From Quillaja saponaria (Eukaryota > Streptophyta > Magnoliopsida > Fabales > Quillajaceae), in NCBI GenBank assembly GCA_029379385.1, contig CM055612.1:7316001-7380000 (forward strand): DNA of 64,000 nt, in the 5' to 3' direction. Shown one piece after another: positions 11,350 through 25,400 of the stretch. Position numbers and translations under genes: made by a program. The notes beneath the pieces are model-generated. The model saw nothing but the letters and a program-made list of their open reading frames with translations, made no database searches and was not told the DNA's origin. The number at the start of each line of letters is the position of its first letter. Positions within the stretch are counted from its first letter, which is position 1.

Positions 11350-13553
11350 TTTTGCATGTTAAAGTTTATTTTATTTCAATATTAGTAGTTATTTGATATA
11401 AATAACATAGGTATTTTAGCCACTACAGTCAAAGATTACAATATTATCTTCTCCTTCGAAATTCTCTCAATTTAAAAGAATTATAAAAAAAAAAAACTTT
11501 GGAGTGGTTCATATTCCATTTCCTATTTCTCTTTTAACAAAAAACAAAGAAAATGGGACTCCTTTCTACTCTATTTCCATTCCCCTCTCCATCCAAATGA
11601 GTCCTTATAAATAACAACTTTTCATTGAATTGGTTGTCTGATTGAATTTTTTGTGTTCAAAAGCTATTAGTCAGATCCGTTATATTCGGATTAGTTACGG
11701 GTCATAGAATTTTTTGAATAAATACAAAAACATATAAAATAATTAATAAAAAATGAATTGGGTTGTAATCAAATTTGATTTGAAATCAAATTATTTTGAA
11801 TCATATCAAATTTGTTAACAATTACAAAGAGAGCCGTACATTGACCCGGTCCAGCCAATTGTCATACCAGCCATAAGCAGCTGCACATGAACTTATAATT
11901 TTTTAAATTTTTTATTGATTACTCCATATGATGACATTTTTTTTAATTAATTAATCGAGGATATTATTCTTGCTATCACTATTATTCTATATTAATAAAC
12001 AAAAATGTATCAATTAAATCAATTAATAATTTTTTTTTATACAACTATAAAAATATGAATCTAATTCCACCAAAATAACCACCTCGTGTTAAAATTTACA
12101 ATTAATTCGTTTTAGGTAAAGAATTTACAATTAACTTTAAATACATGCAAACAAGGGAAGAGAAAATAGATGTAATATTTATGATTACATTGTATGATAA
12201 ATTGAATAGTTGCCGGGAGACTTTTCAAAATGTCATGGCTGGACAAGTCGCTGTGTTTGTAACGGTTCATTAGTATAACAAAACAAATGATGGCAGGGAG
12301 GGATTGATTTTCCACCCATTTAAGTCAAAACTTGCATTATCAACAACTCCCCACACGTTTCTTTCTCTTCTTAAACTTCTATAACGACCAAGTTTATTTA
12401 TTATTATTATTTTGATTTACCAGTTTCAAAAATTATAGAGATTTTATTCTTTATGGGGTTATTGTCTCCCTCAAAAAATTTGAGTCAAAAATTTAATGAA
12501 TGAAATACATATTTTTTATCACGTGGCTATATTTATTTATTGTTAAAAAAAAATCAACAATTTTAACCCTAAGCCAGATACATGAAATTCATAGGTTCAA
12601 AATGCATGTCAACAATGAAGAATCATGTTCTATTTTGTCTCTCAAATTTAGAGAAATAATCTATTCAAAGAAATACTAATTAATGAGTTTAGCCCACATT
12701 CCCCGGTGAAAGGAGAAAACCTAATAAGGGCAAGATTGGAATCTTGGACAATAACTTTTAACTCTACCTCTTTACTTAGGTCCAACAAAATGGGATGATT
12801 TTTTGAAAATATTGCTTACAACGAAGACTTTTCTATTAGGGAATAAGAGAATGTGAGTTCAACACAAAGACTAAACACAACGACTAGACTCGAACCAAAT
12901 TAAGTAAATAAGTAAAACTGACTTAATTGAATCAAATATCCAACTCAATAAGACTAATTAAACTCATATAAAATTCACAACTTACTATATATATTAATTT
13001 GAAAAGATATTCTGTTTTGGATGAATTTTTCAGACTTCATCATAAAAAAAAGAGTCTCCCACTAATTATCCCACTAATTACCTGTTACAAGTTTTGAACT
13101 TTTAATTTAAAAATACAGATTACTTATCATTACAATCAATTTTATTGATAATTTAAGTTTGTAATTTTCACTACACCTACCAAAATTATTAACATTCATG
13201 GGTCGGGTAAAAAGTCGAAAACCCGTCAAAAGTCACCAATTGGAACGAAGAAAGCAATCTTAACTTGTGGCGTGATGACTGGAGTGGACGTGGACCAGGA
13301 CCAGGACCAGATGCCATTTTCAAAAAGTCACACAAAATCGCATATTGATTCCTGCAGTTTAATTCTGCCTAACCTTTGAATTTGATGGCTCAGTTTTAAA
13401 TAATCTGTCCTAGAACTATAAATTATACACATTATTTTCATTAATCGCTCATAGTCTCATAGGCATAGACTGACCAATTCTTTCTCTATAATTATAAGCT
13501 AGCTCCGACACCAAAATCTCAGAGAGACCCAGAACCAGCGGACGAGGAAGAAG
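11350..13553. other. Intergenic, AT-rich, no gene seen
   Basis: Spacer between the divergent COX7c-like and galactosyltransferase genes. It is AT-rich with many stop codons in all frames. A short (GGACCA)3 direct repeat lies near 13292-13308. The last 60 bases or so before 13554 are 5'UTR of the galactosyltransferase. Confidence 0.6.
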
Positions 13554-16500
13554 ATGAAGAGCCGTGGATCTAGCAAAATTTCTGCAAAATGGATACCCAT
13601 TTTCTCAATCTTTTCTTTCCTTATTGGTATGGTCATCACAAGCAGGTCTCTCTCGCACACTCTGTATACTAGATTTGGAATGTTTTTGTATTGTAATTTT
13701 TATGAAAATGAAATGAAACAGAAATTTGAAGATTAGGATTTTGTGTTTGATTTTCATATATGATAATTAATGTTGGTGGCCCTTGAGATTGTGACTTGAA
13801 ATAATCTGTGTTTACAGGATGTGGGCACCACCTGAATCAAATAGTCAGTTTCTTTCGCGGCATCGACATGAACAAGAACTACAAATCGTCTCAGAGGATT
13901 GCAGTACTAAGAAAGTATGTTATTTTATTGTAATTTTCAATTGTACATTTGAAAAATATCCAGCCTTTAGGTTCCTAATGTAAATTTATATTTTTTTTTG
14001 CTGGTTTTGGAAATTTCCATTTTGGATTATCAGAAGCCTGTAATAGATGAGGTTTACAAAACCCATGAAGCTATTCAGTGAGTGCAAACTGGAACCCATC
14101 TGCATTTTGCTAGATTTGGTGTAATTCACGTTTAAATTAATTATTTTGCTGTTGTGGGTAACTTCGGAGTCATGCTAGATCTCTAGACAAGCAAATTTCC
14201 ATGCTTCAGATGGAATTATCAGCAGCTAGGAGTACTAAGGAAATGGGGATCAGGGATAGCTCTGCTGCTGCCGTGGGGCTGTCTGCTGAGATCTCTCCCA
14301 GGAAAAAGGTATTCATAGTTATTGGCATTAACACTGCTTTTAGTAGCAGAAAGAGGCGTGATTCAGTTAGAGAGACTTGGATGCCTCAAGGTATTATCTT
14401 CTGCTGAACTTCTTTATATCAATCAGTTTGATCAGTCAGTCAAGATTTTATTTTTATTACTTTTTCTTTTTTTCTGAAAAGAAAGTGAAAAAATTGTTTT
14501 GCTTTTTCTCAGGAGAAAAGCTTCTTCAATTGGAACGTGAGAAAGGGATTGTCATCAGGTTCATGATTGGCCACAGGTAACCTTATCCGAACATGTCTTG
14601 CTCACCTGCTTAATATCCGAGATAACTTCTACCTATTATGTACTGATGACATAGTTTAGGGTGTTTGCACCTCATGTGTGCAACATCATTACACTTCTAC
14701 GAAGCCTTAGGCGTTAACTCTATGATACAATAAGAAAAAGCATTAGGCAACTGTAACTTTCCAAATCACTTCTACCCATCTCATATTTGTCCCCCCTTTA
14801 TCTTCTTCCATTCTCATACTTGAGTTTTCTTACTCTTTCACACCAGTGGAAAACATTAGCTTTATGATATGTCTAAAACTAGATATCATGAATCAATAGA
14901 ATCTCTTAATATGTCTTGGAACTGGGAATTTAGTTGTTAGGATTCTCTACTAAATAGGACGCATCGGATGTGAAGATGCAGTAGAATAACAAACATGATT
15001 AAGCAAGTCTCATTGCATTAGCTGTAGTAGGACAATGTTTACTATTCTCAAGGTTGATAATTATCAAGTTCTGGATTTGTTGTGAATTGATAATTTAGAA
15101 GCTGTCCTTGTTCATTATATAAGTTGTAAAACTAATTATGTAATAACAGTTTGAATAACCGAACATGATAGTGTAGGTAGGTTCCTTTTGATCAAGACAT
15201 ACTTATATATTTTGAAGAGCCAATTTATGGGGGCTCCTGTTTGGCCTTAACTAGGATATTATGACCATACAGTCTACTTGGCTACTTGCTCAAAAAGATT
15301 ATTGTGTAACCTGCCTATCCATAATACGGAATTCTCAATCTAAAAAGTGTCACACTATCAACTCAAGTCAACTATGCATTGATCAGTTCACCCATTACTT
15401 GGGTTGTCTACTTGTAATAGACCAGATTTGGCACAAAAAATTGTATTTTGTCAATTTTCCCCATTTAGAGTTATATCCGCGGTACTTCTTCTGACATTGT
15501 CCTTCTGATCACCTCTATCTATTTGGCTATTTCATAAATAATCTTCCTTCATTTCTAACCCCTTGCTTTTAGGCATTGACCTGCTTTTAGGTTAGGACGA
15601 GTCTTGAAAAAGTCTATTTTTGATTAGTTTCTCCGGTATAGGTCTCACTCTTCCCAACTGGTTTTTGTATCTCTTTGTTATACACGACCAAACCATTTCA
15701 GGAGAATCCCTGAAGGTATCCCCTATCAATTTGTATGCTACTTTCTTATTCAACACCGTCAGTGTTTCAACATGTGTAGTATCCTGTACTAAGATATACT
15801 ATGAATAATGCATTGGAAATTTTTAAGAAAAATTACTATTTGAACATGCAGTTTTTCTCTTGAAACTTCATTTCCACTGATCTCAACACAAGTGATAGTA
15901 TAATTTATATGTCAAAGATAAATATGATGGTAATGTCCTTTAAATCATATATTGACTTTATCTGAGAATAGTAACTTTTACATATGTTGCACTGTATTAT
16001 ATGGAACTGGTCTGAATCATCTGAGTGATATTTGCATGGTTTTATCCAGTGCAACATCCAACAGCATTTTGGATCGAGCTATTGATTCAGAAGATGGGCA
16101 ACACAAGGACTTCCTTAGGCTGGTAAGAAAGCTTATACAATATTACTTATGTAAAAAATTGTGAGATTGTCTGCTTGGAATATGATCACAGTCACACATT
16201 ATCTTGTAGGAACATGTTGAAGGATATCATGAACTGTCTGCGAAGACAAAAACCTTCTTTACTACTGCAGTTGCAAAATGGGATTCTGATTTCTATGTAA
16301 AGGTGGATGATGATGTGCATGTTAATTTGGGTATGCACTATGCACTGCCTCAGAATCCTTAATATTTTCTAATAGTTTCAAAATTGTTGTTTGTTTCTGC
16401 ACTATTATTTGGGAGTTGGCGGAACTGTTTGTCACTAGTAAGGTTTATACATGCCCTTTTTGTAGGTGCGCTAGCTACAACTCTAGCCCATCACCGTTCG

Positions 16501-17277
16501 AAACCCAGAGTCTATATTGGGTGTATGAAATCTGGACCTGTTCTTTATCGAAAGTAAGCCCTGAGATTTTTATTTAAATTATGAAAAGGATTTCCCAATT
16601 ATATAGTCCCAATTCAGTGGCTTTGCTGTTAATCTTTTGAATTTATCTTTTGTTCTTTAGGGATGTCAAGTATCATGAACCAGAGTACTGGAAATTTGGA
16701 GAAGAGGGGAACAAATATTTCAGACATGCAACTGGCCAGATATATGCAATCTCAAAGGATCTAGCAACATATATTTCCATCAACCAGTAAGATTGTTGTT
16801 TTCCACATAGAATTGGTTTATTTTGCTTGATTCCGACCTTATTATTAAGGATGTTGTACACTTTTCATAAAAGATCTATTGATACATGATTTTTTGTGCC
16901 AGGATAATCAATGCACTTATTTCGAGTGTGTGTATTTTTTTTAGCATCAATTTAGGCACTAGGGTTTGGTCTTGTCCTTCAACCTATGGAAAGAAATTAG
17001 TTTATGAATGCATATTACATTGTAACCAGCAAAATGCTTAAATGGACATCTAACTAGAATATTATGGTTTACTTAGAAAACACTCCTTGAGTTGAAGGAA
17101 GTTCTAATTGTGACTGCAGGCCCATATTGCATAAGTATGCTAATGAAGATGTGTCACTTGGCTCATGGTTCATTGGTCTTGAAGTTGAGCACATTGATGA
17201 CCGGAATATGTGCTGTGGAACTCCTCCAGGTACAGTTTCTTTTAAACTAGTTATAATTTGAGAACTGTATGCTTAAA

Positions 17278-17309
<32 letters not shown>

Positions 17310-17822
17310 TATTTTAATACTAATCCAAAATCTGATGCCAAGCATGTTGTATTACTGTTAATACTACTACTATATGAAGTAGTCAAAAGTCAAAACTACG
17401 ACCAACAAATTCCACTGAACATGGTTTATTGTCACTTTATTCACGTTTTCCTTTGGAAGAATACATTACCGACAGCTCCAGAGATTTGATATAATTAGAA
17501 ACTTCAGTAGCATCCGCTTACTGTTGTATTCCGAAATTAATTCTCAAACCTTACGGGCTTGCAAGATACCTGTGTCTTGGAAAAGGTGCTTAAGGAAATC
17601 TGTAATTGCAATATATTAGCTTATGACTTTTTCCTTTCTTGGTTCTTTTGCATGGGATAATGCTCTACCGCAGATTGCGAGTGGAAGGCACAGGCAGGAA
17701 ACGTATGTGTTGCCTCATTTGACTGGAGCTGCAGTGGAATCTGCAAGTCAGTGGAGAAGATTAAGTACGTTCATTCAAAATGTGGCGAAGGAGATGCTGC
17801 AGTCTGGAATGCTTTACTTTAA
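13554..17822 (+). CDS. Beta-1,3-galactosyltransferase, GT31 family (plant B3GALT with DUF4094)
   Basis: Golgi type II membrane enzyme transferring galactose from UDP-Gal in beta-1,3 linkage onto glycans. Eleven exons: 13554-13645, 13818-13914, 14034-14077, 14179-14390, 14513-14576, 16050-16122, 16210-16330, 16466-16553, 16661-16786, 17120-17229, 17674-17822 (391 residues, phases close). A signal-anchor helix spans residues 11-29 ([19 protein letters not shown]). The DUF4094-type stem contains a short coiled segment ([16 protein letters not shown]). The catalytic domain shows [25 protein letters not shown], the metal/UDP-binding triad Asp227-Asp228-Asp229 in KVDDDVHVN, and the EDVSLGSW motif (Glu315-Asp316). 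The Cys-rich end, with CSGIC, is typical of the plant clade. It belongs to the Arabidopsis B3GALT1-8-like group; the acceptor substrate and exact orthologue cannot be told from sequence. Confidence 0.95.
17279..17310. repeat. Compound (CT)n(CA)n microsatellite
   Basis: About nine CT units run directly into about seven CA units, inside intron 10 of the galactosyltransferase gene. Confidence 0.9.
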
Positions 17823-18926
17823 GACAATTCAAGGAAATGGTCATTCGTTTTTACTTGAGGATACTGAATATTTGTAAATACAGCTATCAGAAATCTAGAA
17901 GCAGTTTCGAGATCTGTGATTCAGAAAGATTTGAAAAATGCAAAACTTATCGATATGAAGTTCATTACTTATGCGGAATCTGTTCACTTGAGTTAGCAGT
18001 TGCGTGGATGTGGATTATGGACACAAATTTATTCAACATATCTTCCAAATTTATTTTTGGGTGTGGGAGGATTTGCACCAGATGTTACTTTTTGTCTTAT
18101 GCCTTTCTAGAATTTTAGTTCTTCCACTTCTATATATATTTTGAATGTAATTTTTTTTAGGTTGGTGTCACGCACACTGAGCTGTGTGTAAACCTCGTTA
18201 GAAGTTGGTGTTCATTCTGTAAACTGGAATTCCTGTGTAATGGAAAGCAAAACAAGTGTTGTTTACTATCATCAGATGTTAATACATATTGCAATGTATA
18301 TCAAGCATTGTTATATCTCTTAGTTTCTAGATTATGAGGTGGATAGGACAACTGTGATTTTATTTAAGGGCTATAAGATAGGATACACTTGTTGAAAATA
18401 TTTGAGATGAAATTGGTATGGCAGTACATGAATTCTATACTCAGAAATTCAAGTACTACTAATTTGAGGTATGTTGCATGCCGTGTTTAAATCGGTATAA
18501 TACTATGTTATTTTTAAAGTTAAATGATATATCATGTTTTCGAATATTGTCAAATCATGTCAGTGTTGCATTTTACTATATCAGTGTCTTAAAAGCAATT
18601 CACTTACGTAGTTTTGTTTGGTCAATATATACCATGTGTCTAGTAATATATTCAGGATTGGATATTATGGTGAATTTTAGTAATATATACACCTCTGCAT
18701 AAATAATCTGGTGTGTGGTATGGAGACTCTATTGTAAGATGACTATTAAATTATTTAACAATAATCATTTATTCTTCTTACGAAGTTAGGAAATAAACAT
18801 CTTATTCAAGATGGGTGTGATGGGTGTAATGTGATATGGACACCATTTGATAGTTGAATAAATAATAATTACAATAAACATCTCATCTCTTATGACTATT
18901 TTTTTTTTACCTTAATACAATAATAA
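17823..18926. other. Galactosyltransferase 3'UTR and intergenic DNA
   Basis: The first 300-450 bases are probably the 3'UTR. The rest is AT-rich with no recognisable gene. Confidence 0.5.
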
Positions 18927-19521
18927 TAGCAAAGTACATTTTACCACAGTGGTTAGACTTATTTCTAAATATGCAATTCAATTTGTCCAAAATCACATAT
19001 TGTAGTTTGAACTAAATTATCTTTTTGATGGAACCTGTGAGTGACTGAGTGTGATGTTGGGAGAAAATGCGGACTTATTCTCCCTTAACCCCTAAATCCC
19101 TAATTTCACTATAATAACAAATTTTCATCTTATTGTCTGAACTTGAATTTCTTGAAGCTCTTGAAGCATTTTTGTATAAGAAGTTGCTGAAGAACTTGAC
19201 CCAAGCGATCTATCAACCCTGGAGGATAAGAACAATCATTGAGATAATCAATACAAGATGAAACAAGAAGAATTGGAGGTCACTTGGAATTGGAAATCTT
19301 GAGATTTGAGGAATTAGGGGATAATTAGGGCTTTAGGGGTTAAGGGAGAAGAAGCTCATGTTTTGTCCCAACAGCACACTCACAAGCTAAATGGGTTAAG
19401 TTTGACAAATTCTGTCAAAAAATAATTTAGTCTAAATTACAGTGGATGGTTTTGGACAAATTGAATAACATGTATGCATTTAGGAATAAGTCTAACCGTG
19501 TAGCAAAATGTACTTTACTCT
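18927..19521. mobile_element. Foldback / long terminal-inverted-repeat element (MITE-like, non-coding)
   Basis: The two ends of this roughly 595-bp segment are imperfect inverted copies of each other over about 200 bases. The left arm reads inward through AAAGTACATTTTACCACA, GGTTAGACTTATT, CAATTTGTCCAAAA, GTTGGGA and TCTCCCTTAACCCCT. The right arm read on the minus strand gives the same blocks in the same order. Between them are about 200 bases that also pair weakly. Both outer ends abut AATAATAAT runs, which could be a target duplication but are too simple to prove it. There is no open frame for a transposase. Long inverted repeats with no coding content fit a Mutator-like or foldback MITE; the superfamily is a guess. 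Confidence 0.75.
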
Positions 19522-19537
19522 AATAATAATAATAATA

Positions 19538-20560
19538 GAATTTAGTTTATTTGTAATGAATTTATAGTTTTTTTATCTTTGGAAGAAATGAATTATTGTA
19601 GATTTTAAATGAAATACATTTGAAATCTACATTTTCTTAAAATTTAAATTATACTCAAATATGTTATATTGCATTTTGTGTAATTCATTTAAAATTAGTA
19701 AGCAGCTCTTATAATTTTTTACACATTAAAGGATACTTTTACCCTTGTTTCACACACCTTTTTAAATGACAATTTTTCATTTATAATTTTCCGCACCTTA
19801 AATGACACTTGTATCCTTATTATTTATCACATCTTAAATTACAACTTTACATTTATTATTTCCTACATTTTAAATGATAATTTTACCTTTACTATTTCTC
19901 ACAACTTCAATGATAATTTTATCTTTATTATTTAATTGACACTTTTTAATGACCGAAAAATCTATCTCTTAATCTTGTTTTCAAAATGTTTTGAACCTAA
20001 ACAAATTATGGAATTTAGTTCAGTTGTAATAAATTCCATATTTTTATGTTTGGAATAAATAAATTACCATAGTTTTTAAATGGAAGGCATTTGAAATTTA
20101 TATATATAATTTTTTAATTTTTAATTCTATACTAAATAGGTCAAATTTCATTATGTGAATTCATTTAATATTAGTAAGTAGCGGTAACATTCAATTTTAT
20201 TTTTATAATTTTTTATACCTTAAATGAAAATTTTTCCTTTATAATTTTTCACTGCTTAAATGATAATTTGACATTTGTTATTTTTTACAGCTTAAATGAT
20301 AATTTTACCATTGTTATTTCTCACACCTTAAGTGATAATTTTATTTTTGTTATTTTACACACCTTAAATAAAAATTTTAACCTCATTATTTCTCATATTT
20401 TTATGTAATCACTAAAATTGAGGTAGTTTAAGAAAAATATTGAAACCAAAATGTTTTCAAATGTTCCAAATAAGAGAATTGTTATAATCATTCATTTTAT
20501 TCCTGATAAAAGAATTATGTTTAATTGAAATAAATTCTATGTTTTATTTAGTTCCACACA
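19538..20560 (+). repeat. Higher-order AT-rich direct repeat (two units of about 475 bp plus a stub)
   Basis: Unit 1 begins near 19538 and unit 2 near 20011; a partial third start is near 20511. Each unit opens with a related head (GAATTTAGTT, then TTGTAAT and AATTCCAT-type blocks), passes through a shared ATTAGTAAG block, and then contains a degenerate tandem array with a period of about 38-45 bases whose core is CACACCTTAAATGATAATTTTACC (listed here as CACACCTTAAATGATAA plus TTTTACC) followed by a T/A-rich filler. Arrays lie at about 19730-19945 and 20215-20400. Confidence 0.7.
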
Positions 20561-22451
20561 CATTATATATATTTGAGATTGAAAATTAATTGTAAATATA
20601 ATGTTTTTTCCCAAAAATAATATAGCTTCTAAAAGAACTACGTTAACACCAAAACGTTGAGTAAAACCCTCATAAACTTTTAGTTTTAGCGTGAATGACC
20701 TACTTTTGACCCCACTATATACATGATTATTATGAGTAAACTGACCCATGCACACTTGGCCATTAATTTAGATGGAAAAGGAATCGCGAGGAGTCGAGGA
20801 AGAGAAAATGAGAAGGCACTGGACCAATCCTTAGTTTAGAGTTTTTCTATTTATTTACAAGAGAGAGATGAAATGGATGTGTATATTATATTTTAAAATA
20901 TAAAATAAATATAGACAGATAATAACATAATGTGGTTCAGCCATAATGTCTAGTATACAGGATGAGAAATAATATTATTTCATGGATTACAAACACTTAA
21001 CTCATAGGCTCTTCATGATAATCCTGAATTACAAGATAAATACAATTACTAAAGAATTTACAATGATATAGTACTCTTTTAATTCTTTTAAATTGTGAGG
21101 TTTTGAAGAAAAATGATAAGTTGCATTTTTATCTGTAGTACTTGATATACTTTTATCATTTTTATTAAATATCCAATAATGTCCAAATAAAATATTTTAA
21201 GGATGCAATCATAAATTTATATAGTAATTATCATAAGTTCTCATTTCTCATCAACTCTTAAATAAAAAATGTAGATTATTATTTTCTCTCATATTTTTAT
21301 TTTTAACTCTAAAAGACAAATAATAAGTGTCATGTTTCCTCTCATATCTTATTCTATTTACTCTCATCTCCTTCCAAACTCTCAAATAAACTCTAAATCG
21401 AAAAAACAAAAATAAAGCTAACTATATTAAACACAATAACAATTAGGATTAGTTTAGTATATTGTATATGATTATATAATATATAATTATATAATATATT
21501 AAGTAATATATTTATTATATTATTACACTATTATCTTATCAATTCTCTCCCCTATATATAATTTTATATTGTCATGTTGTTAGTAATATTGTATAAAAAT
21601 TATTTGAATAGTCTTTTAGTACTATATTATCCTACAATGTGCTTAGCCTTTGCATTTTAAAGATGTGGATACTCTATTAAAAACTTGATTTGTTATGTTA
21701 AAGACTAAACTAAAAATTACCTCAAGAGCTTACAAGAGTGACATTCCAGCTCAGTTTGATAATATTTTTTGAGACAATATTTATGCTTATTAATGACATA
21801 AGCTAATGTTTTTTCTTTTTTTTTTTGACAAAAAAATTAGCGTGCTTCTGGGTTTTTAAAAGTCAAATACTTTTAAAAATTGGCTTTCTGCTCCCAATAA
21901 TTTTAAAAACTAATATACTTTTAATTTGTAAGAAAAAAATCACAACATTACCCTACCAACCTAATTTTATAATTTTATCTTATTAAAAATAATTTTTATA
22001 TTACTTTACCAAATGCTCCTAACTTTCTTATACTGCTACTATTGGTCAACCTATGCTTCCATAGCCCAGGCTTGCAAACTCAAACTCCCACTATTGATCT
22101 CTGTTGGGATTTTACAAGTTTTATTGGACCCTCAAGATGGGACAAACCAATTAGATAAATCAATTGAATTGGAATCCTGCAGATAAAATCTCTATGGTAG
22201 AATCAAATTCTTGATTCACTGATTCTATAAACTCAGCCTGTAAAACAGAAAATTTCATTCCACTGTTCTGTGAACACGTGGTAGAGAGTAGAGAGTGAGT
22301 GACTCCATTGTTGAGCTTGTGGAATTCTTTGAACCGTGAAGTATATGACTTCATCTCACTTGTAGAAGTAGTCCATTGCTGAGCGCCTGAGCCGTACTCA
22401 AGCAAGAAGAACGTGTGATTCACCCACCAGCTGACGGCGGCAGCGGACTGA
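20561..22451. other. Intergenic, AT-rich, with VPS9A promoter at its right end
   Basis: No gene-like frame. An extremely AT-rich patch of TATATAAT-type repeats lies at about 21460-21540. The last 150 bases before 22452 are GC-richer and are likely VPS9A 5'UTR; the minus-strand frame across 22160-22588 is the opposite strand of that leader and exon 1. Confidence 0.55.
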
Positions 22452-25400
22452 ATGGAAAACACCGACGTATTCTTGGGGTTACACGACTTTCTCGAGCGGA
22501 TGCGCCAACCCGCCGCCGCCGATTTCGTCAAAGCAATCAAAAGGTCGGATTTTGATATGATTGAATTTTTGGATTTAAAATATGTCAATTCTGTATCTTT
22601 GATCTTTTAAATCAATAATGTTTTAGAGGTGACCTACCTCATTTGTTTTCTATCTATAACAAAAATCAATGTAACTGTTCTCCTTATAATTTTGGAACTT
22701 TTTTAATTCAACAGTATTTTGAAGTTATTTGTTTACTCGTGAGTCATTTAAGAAAAAAATGATGGCAAAAATATGAAGGACTTCAAAATTCTGGTAGTGT
22801 TATAAATCAGAACTGGCTACTTGGCGACGATGATCATAGCGCTGCTTGGACAAAAACACTGTTGGTGTTTTAGAGGTTTAGGGGAATTCTTGGAGCTATA
22901 ATCATGGATGGTTTGGTTATGTGTTAACATGCCAACTGATTTGAATACTTGTGTTGACTCAATTTGTGTAGGATGCCTCGAAAAAGTTCTAAATTTTCCA
23001 TGAGTGAAAGATGTTTCTATATAAATCATTCAATTTTTTTTATGTAAGCTTAAATTAGTTTCAAGAAAATTGGTAATAACAGAGTCATATGCTCGATTAT
23101 AATTGGAGCTTTCTTATAAGGTTTGGCAATTTATATAATTAGCAGCTCTTAGTAATGTCGGGTTGACTTATGGCTGCATTTGTGTGCTTCATCTTAAATT
23201 CGTCAAAACTCAGAAATTAAATGAGGATCCACTTGGTTTTCATTTTCATATCATCATTTGCTTGATATTAACTGTTATACCGTTTTTATTAGGCAATCAA
23301 GTATAATGTTTTGTGTTTAATGTTCTTTGTTGCAGTTTTATTGTGTCATTTTCAAACAATGTTCCTGATCCTGAAAGAGACAGTGCTGTAGTACAAGAGT
23401 TTCTTACCAATATGGAAGCAGCTTTCAGGGTTCATCCACTTTGGGCTGGTTGCTCTGAGGAGGAGTTTGAGAGTGCTGGTGAGGTAAGTTTCTTTGTTTT
23501 CTTTTTCTGCATGACTGCTTTTTATGATGAAAGGAATGTAGGATGGTGATACTCATAATTGTCGATTAAAAAAAAAAATTAATTCTTCAGAGATAACAAT
23601 TTTATTTTGTAAAGCAACGTCAGATCTAATACAAAAATGACCTAGGAAACATTTTCATTTTCCCCCGAGGAAATGACTGAGTGCTGAGAAACCAACTCCT
23701 TCCTGTTCTGTTGATGTTTGTAATGAAACTGATAGATATTTGAGAATTTGAGCATTTCGAATTTGAACATAAGTAATGATTGAGGCTCCAAGTAGATACA
23801 TTGATAAGTATCCCCCATCCCAAGTAATCTTCTCCCATTCTTTTCCTTCTCTTTCTCTTTCCATGCCAAGCATGAGTTAAGATACATTGAAATGACCTCT
23901 TTCCCTAATTATTACCCTGAAGGTCCTGAAGTGGTATGAACCTGATCATAGGATCACAAGGTCATTGGTTATAGAAGTGGGTCACCGGTCAAGCTGGAAG
24001 ACTAAGAAGATCCATTTTTTTTCATTATAGAGTATAATATTATATAATGAAATAATGAGAAGAATAAGAAGTATTTGTAGATAACAGAAGTATATTCAAA
24101 AATTCAAGAGCTAATTTATTTAGTGTCACTATGTAGACTCCAATTTAGCTACTGATGCATGCAAATTCCTGAACAAAAGTTAGTACTTATCTTTTAAGTA
24201 AAAACTCTCTTGTCTGATTCAATGAAACCCAGTCAGTTATATTGGTAATTTAAGAACTTGGCAGCATCAGGTTATTTATTACTCTAAACTGTTTGAACTC
24301 TTAACTGACTTTATCTGGTGCCTGTCTGGTTCACTGACTGAACCAGGGTGACCGAGCCAGGTTTTGGAACACCTTCAGTTCTTATTATTATCCTGTATCT
24401 ATGTTGTAAATATATAATGCATTTTGTCTTTGTTGATTCATTTACTTCTTGGTTTCTTTGATATACAGGGATTGGAGAAGTATGTCATGACCAAACTATT
24501 TTCCCGTGTATTTGCTTCACATCCAGATGATGTAAAACTTGATGACCAACTTTCTGAAAAGATGGCTTTGGTTCAACAATTCATTCGGCCTGAAAATTTG
24601 GATATCAAGCCAACTTTTCAGAATGAAACCTCTTGGCTGGTGAGTAGAGGCACCTACTTTTTGAAGGGATTTTATTTAGAGTACTTATCCCTCTGGACAA
24701 TTGGATAGTTGAAATATTGTTGTCTGTATAAGCATGTATAGATGTAAAGAGGTCGATAATTGATTTGAACATCAATAGGAAGTTTATTAATAAATTGTTG
24801 GTAAATGCATGCAAATTCTCCCTTAACTATTTTGCCAGATAGCTTACATTGATGGCATTGTGTGCTAATCCTCTTTTGAACTTGCAGAGAAATACATTTC
24901 TTATATTGCACCTCAACATTCTGTAAATATGTCAGCCCTAAGTAACATATGGTTCATAAGTGATCTAATTAAAAGCAAGGAACTGAAATTCGTTTTGTTT
25001 CTACTGAAATGGGTGAATTGTTTCTGCTTCCACATTGATGGAAGCAAAACACCCCTCCGAACCCAAACATGAAATTTCTGTCGAAATGGTGTTTTCACCA
25101 AGACAAGCGAATCATTTCCGTCATTTCCATAGGAAATGTGCATCCTATGTACTAAATTGGTCAAGTTAGATATTTACGATTACTATTATATGCTTTTATA
25201 CTTTTCCAAATAATTTACAATTTCCATGCTGTTTCATGAATCATTTCTGTTTCCAGACTTGTTGAAACGAATTTTAGTACCTTGATTGAAAGGCTGTCTG
25301 GTCCACGATTACACCTTTGTTGATTTCTAAAATAGTCATTATAGTTAGAAAATAAAATGGAACATTTGTTTATTATAATGAATAATGATAAGTCATCTCC

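Noticed and set aside
22160..22588. 142-codon minus-strand frame
   Set aside because: Opposite strand of the VPS9A leader and first exon.
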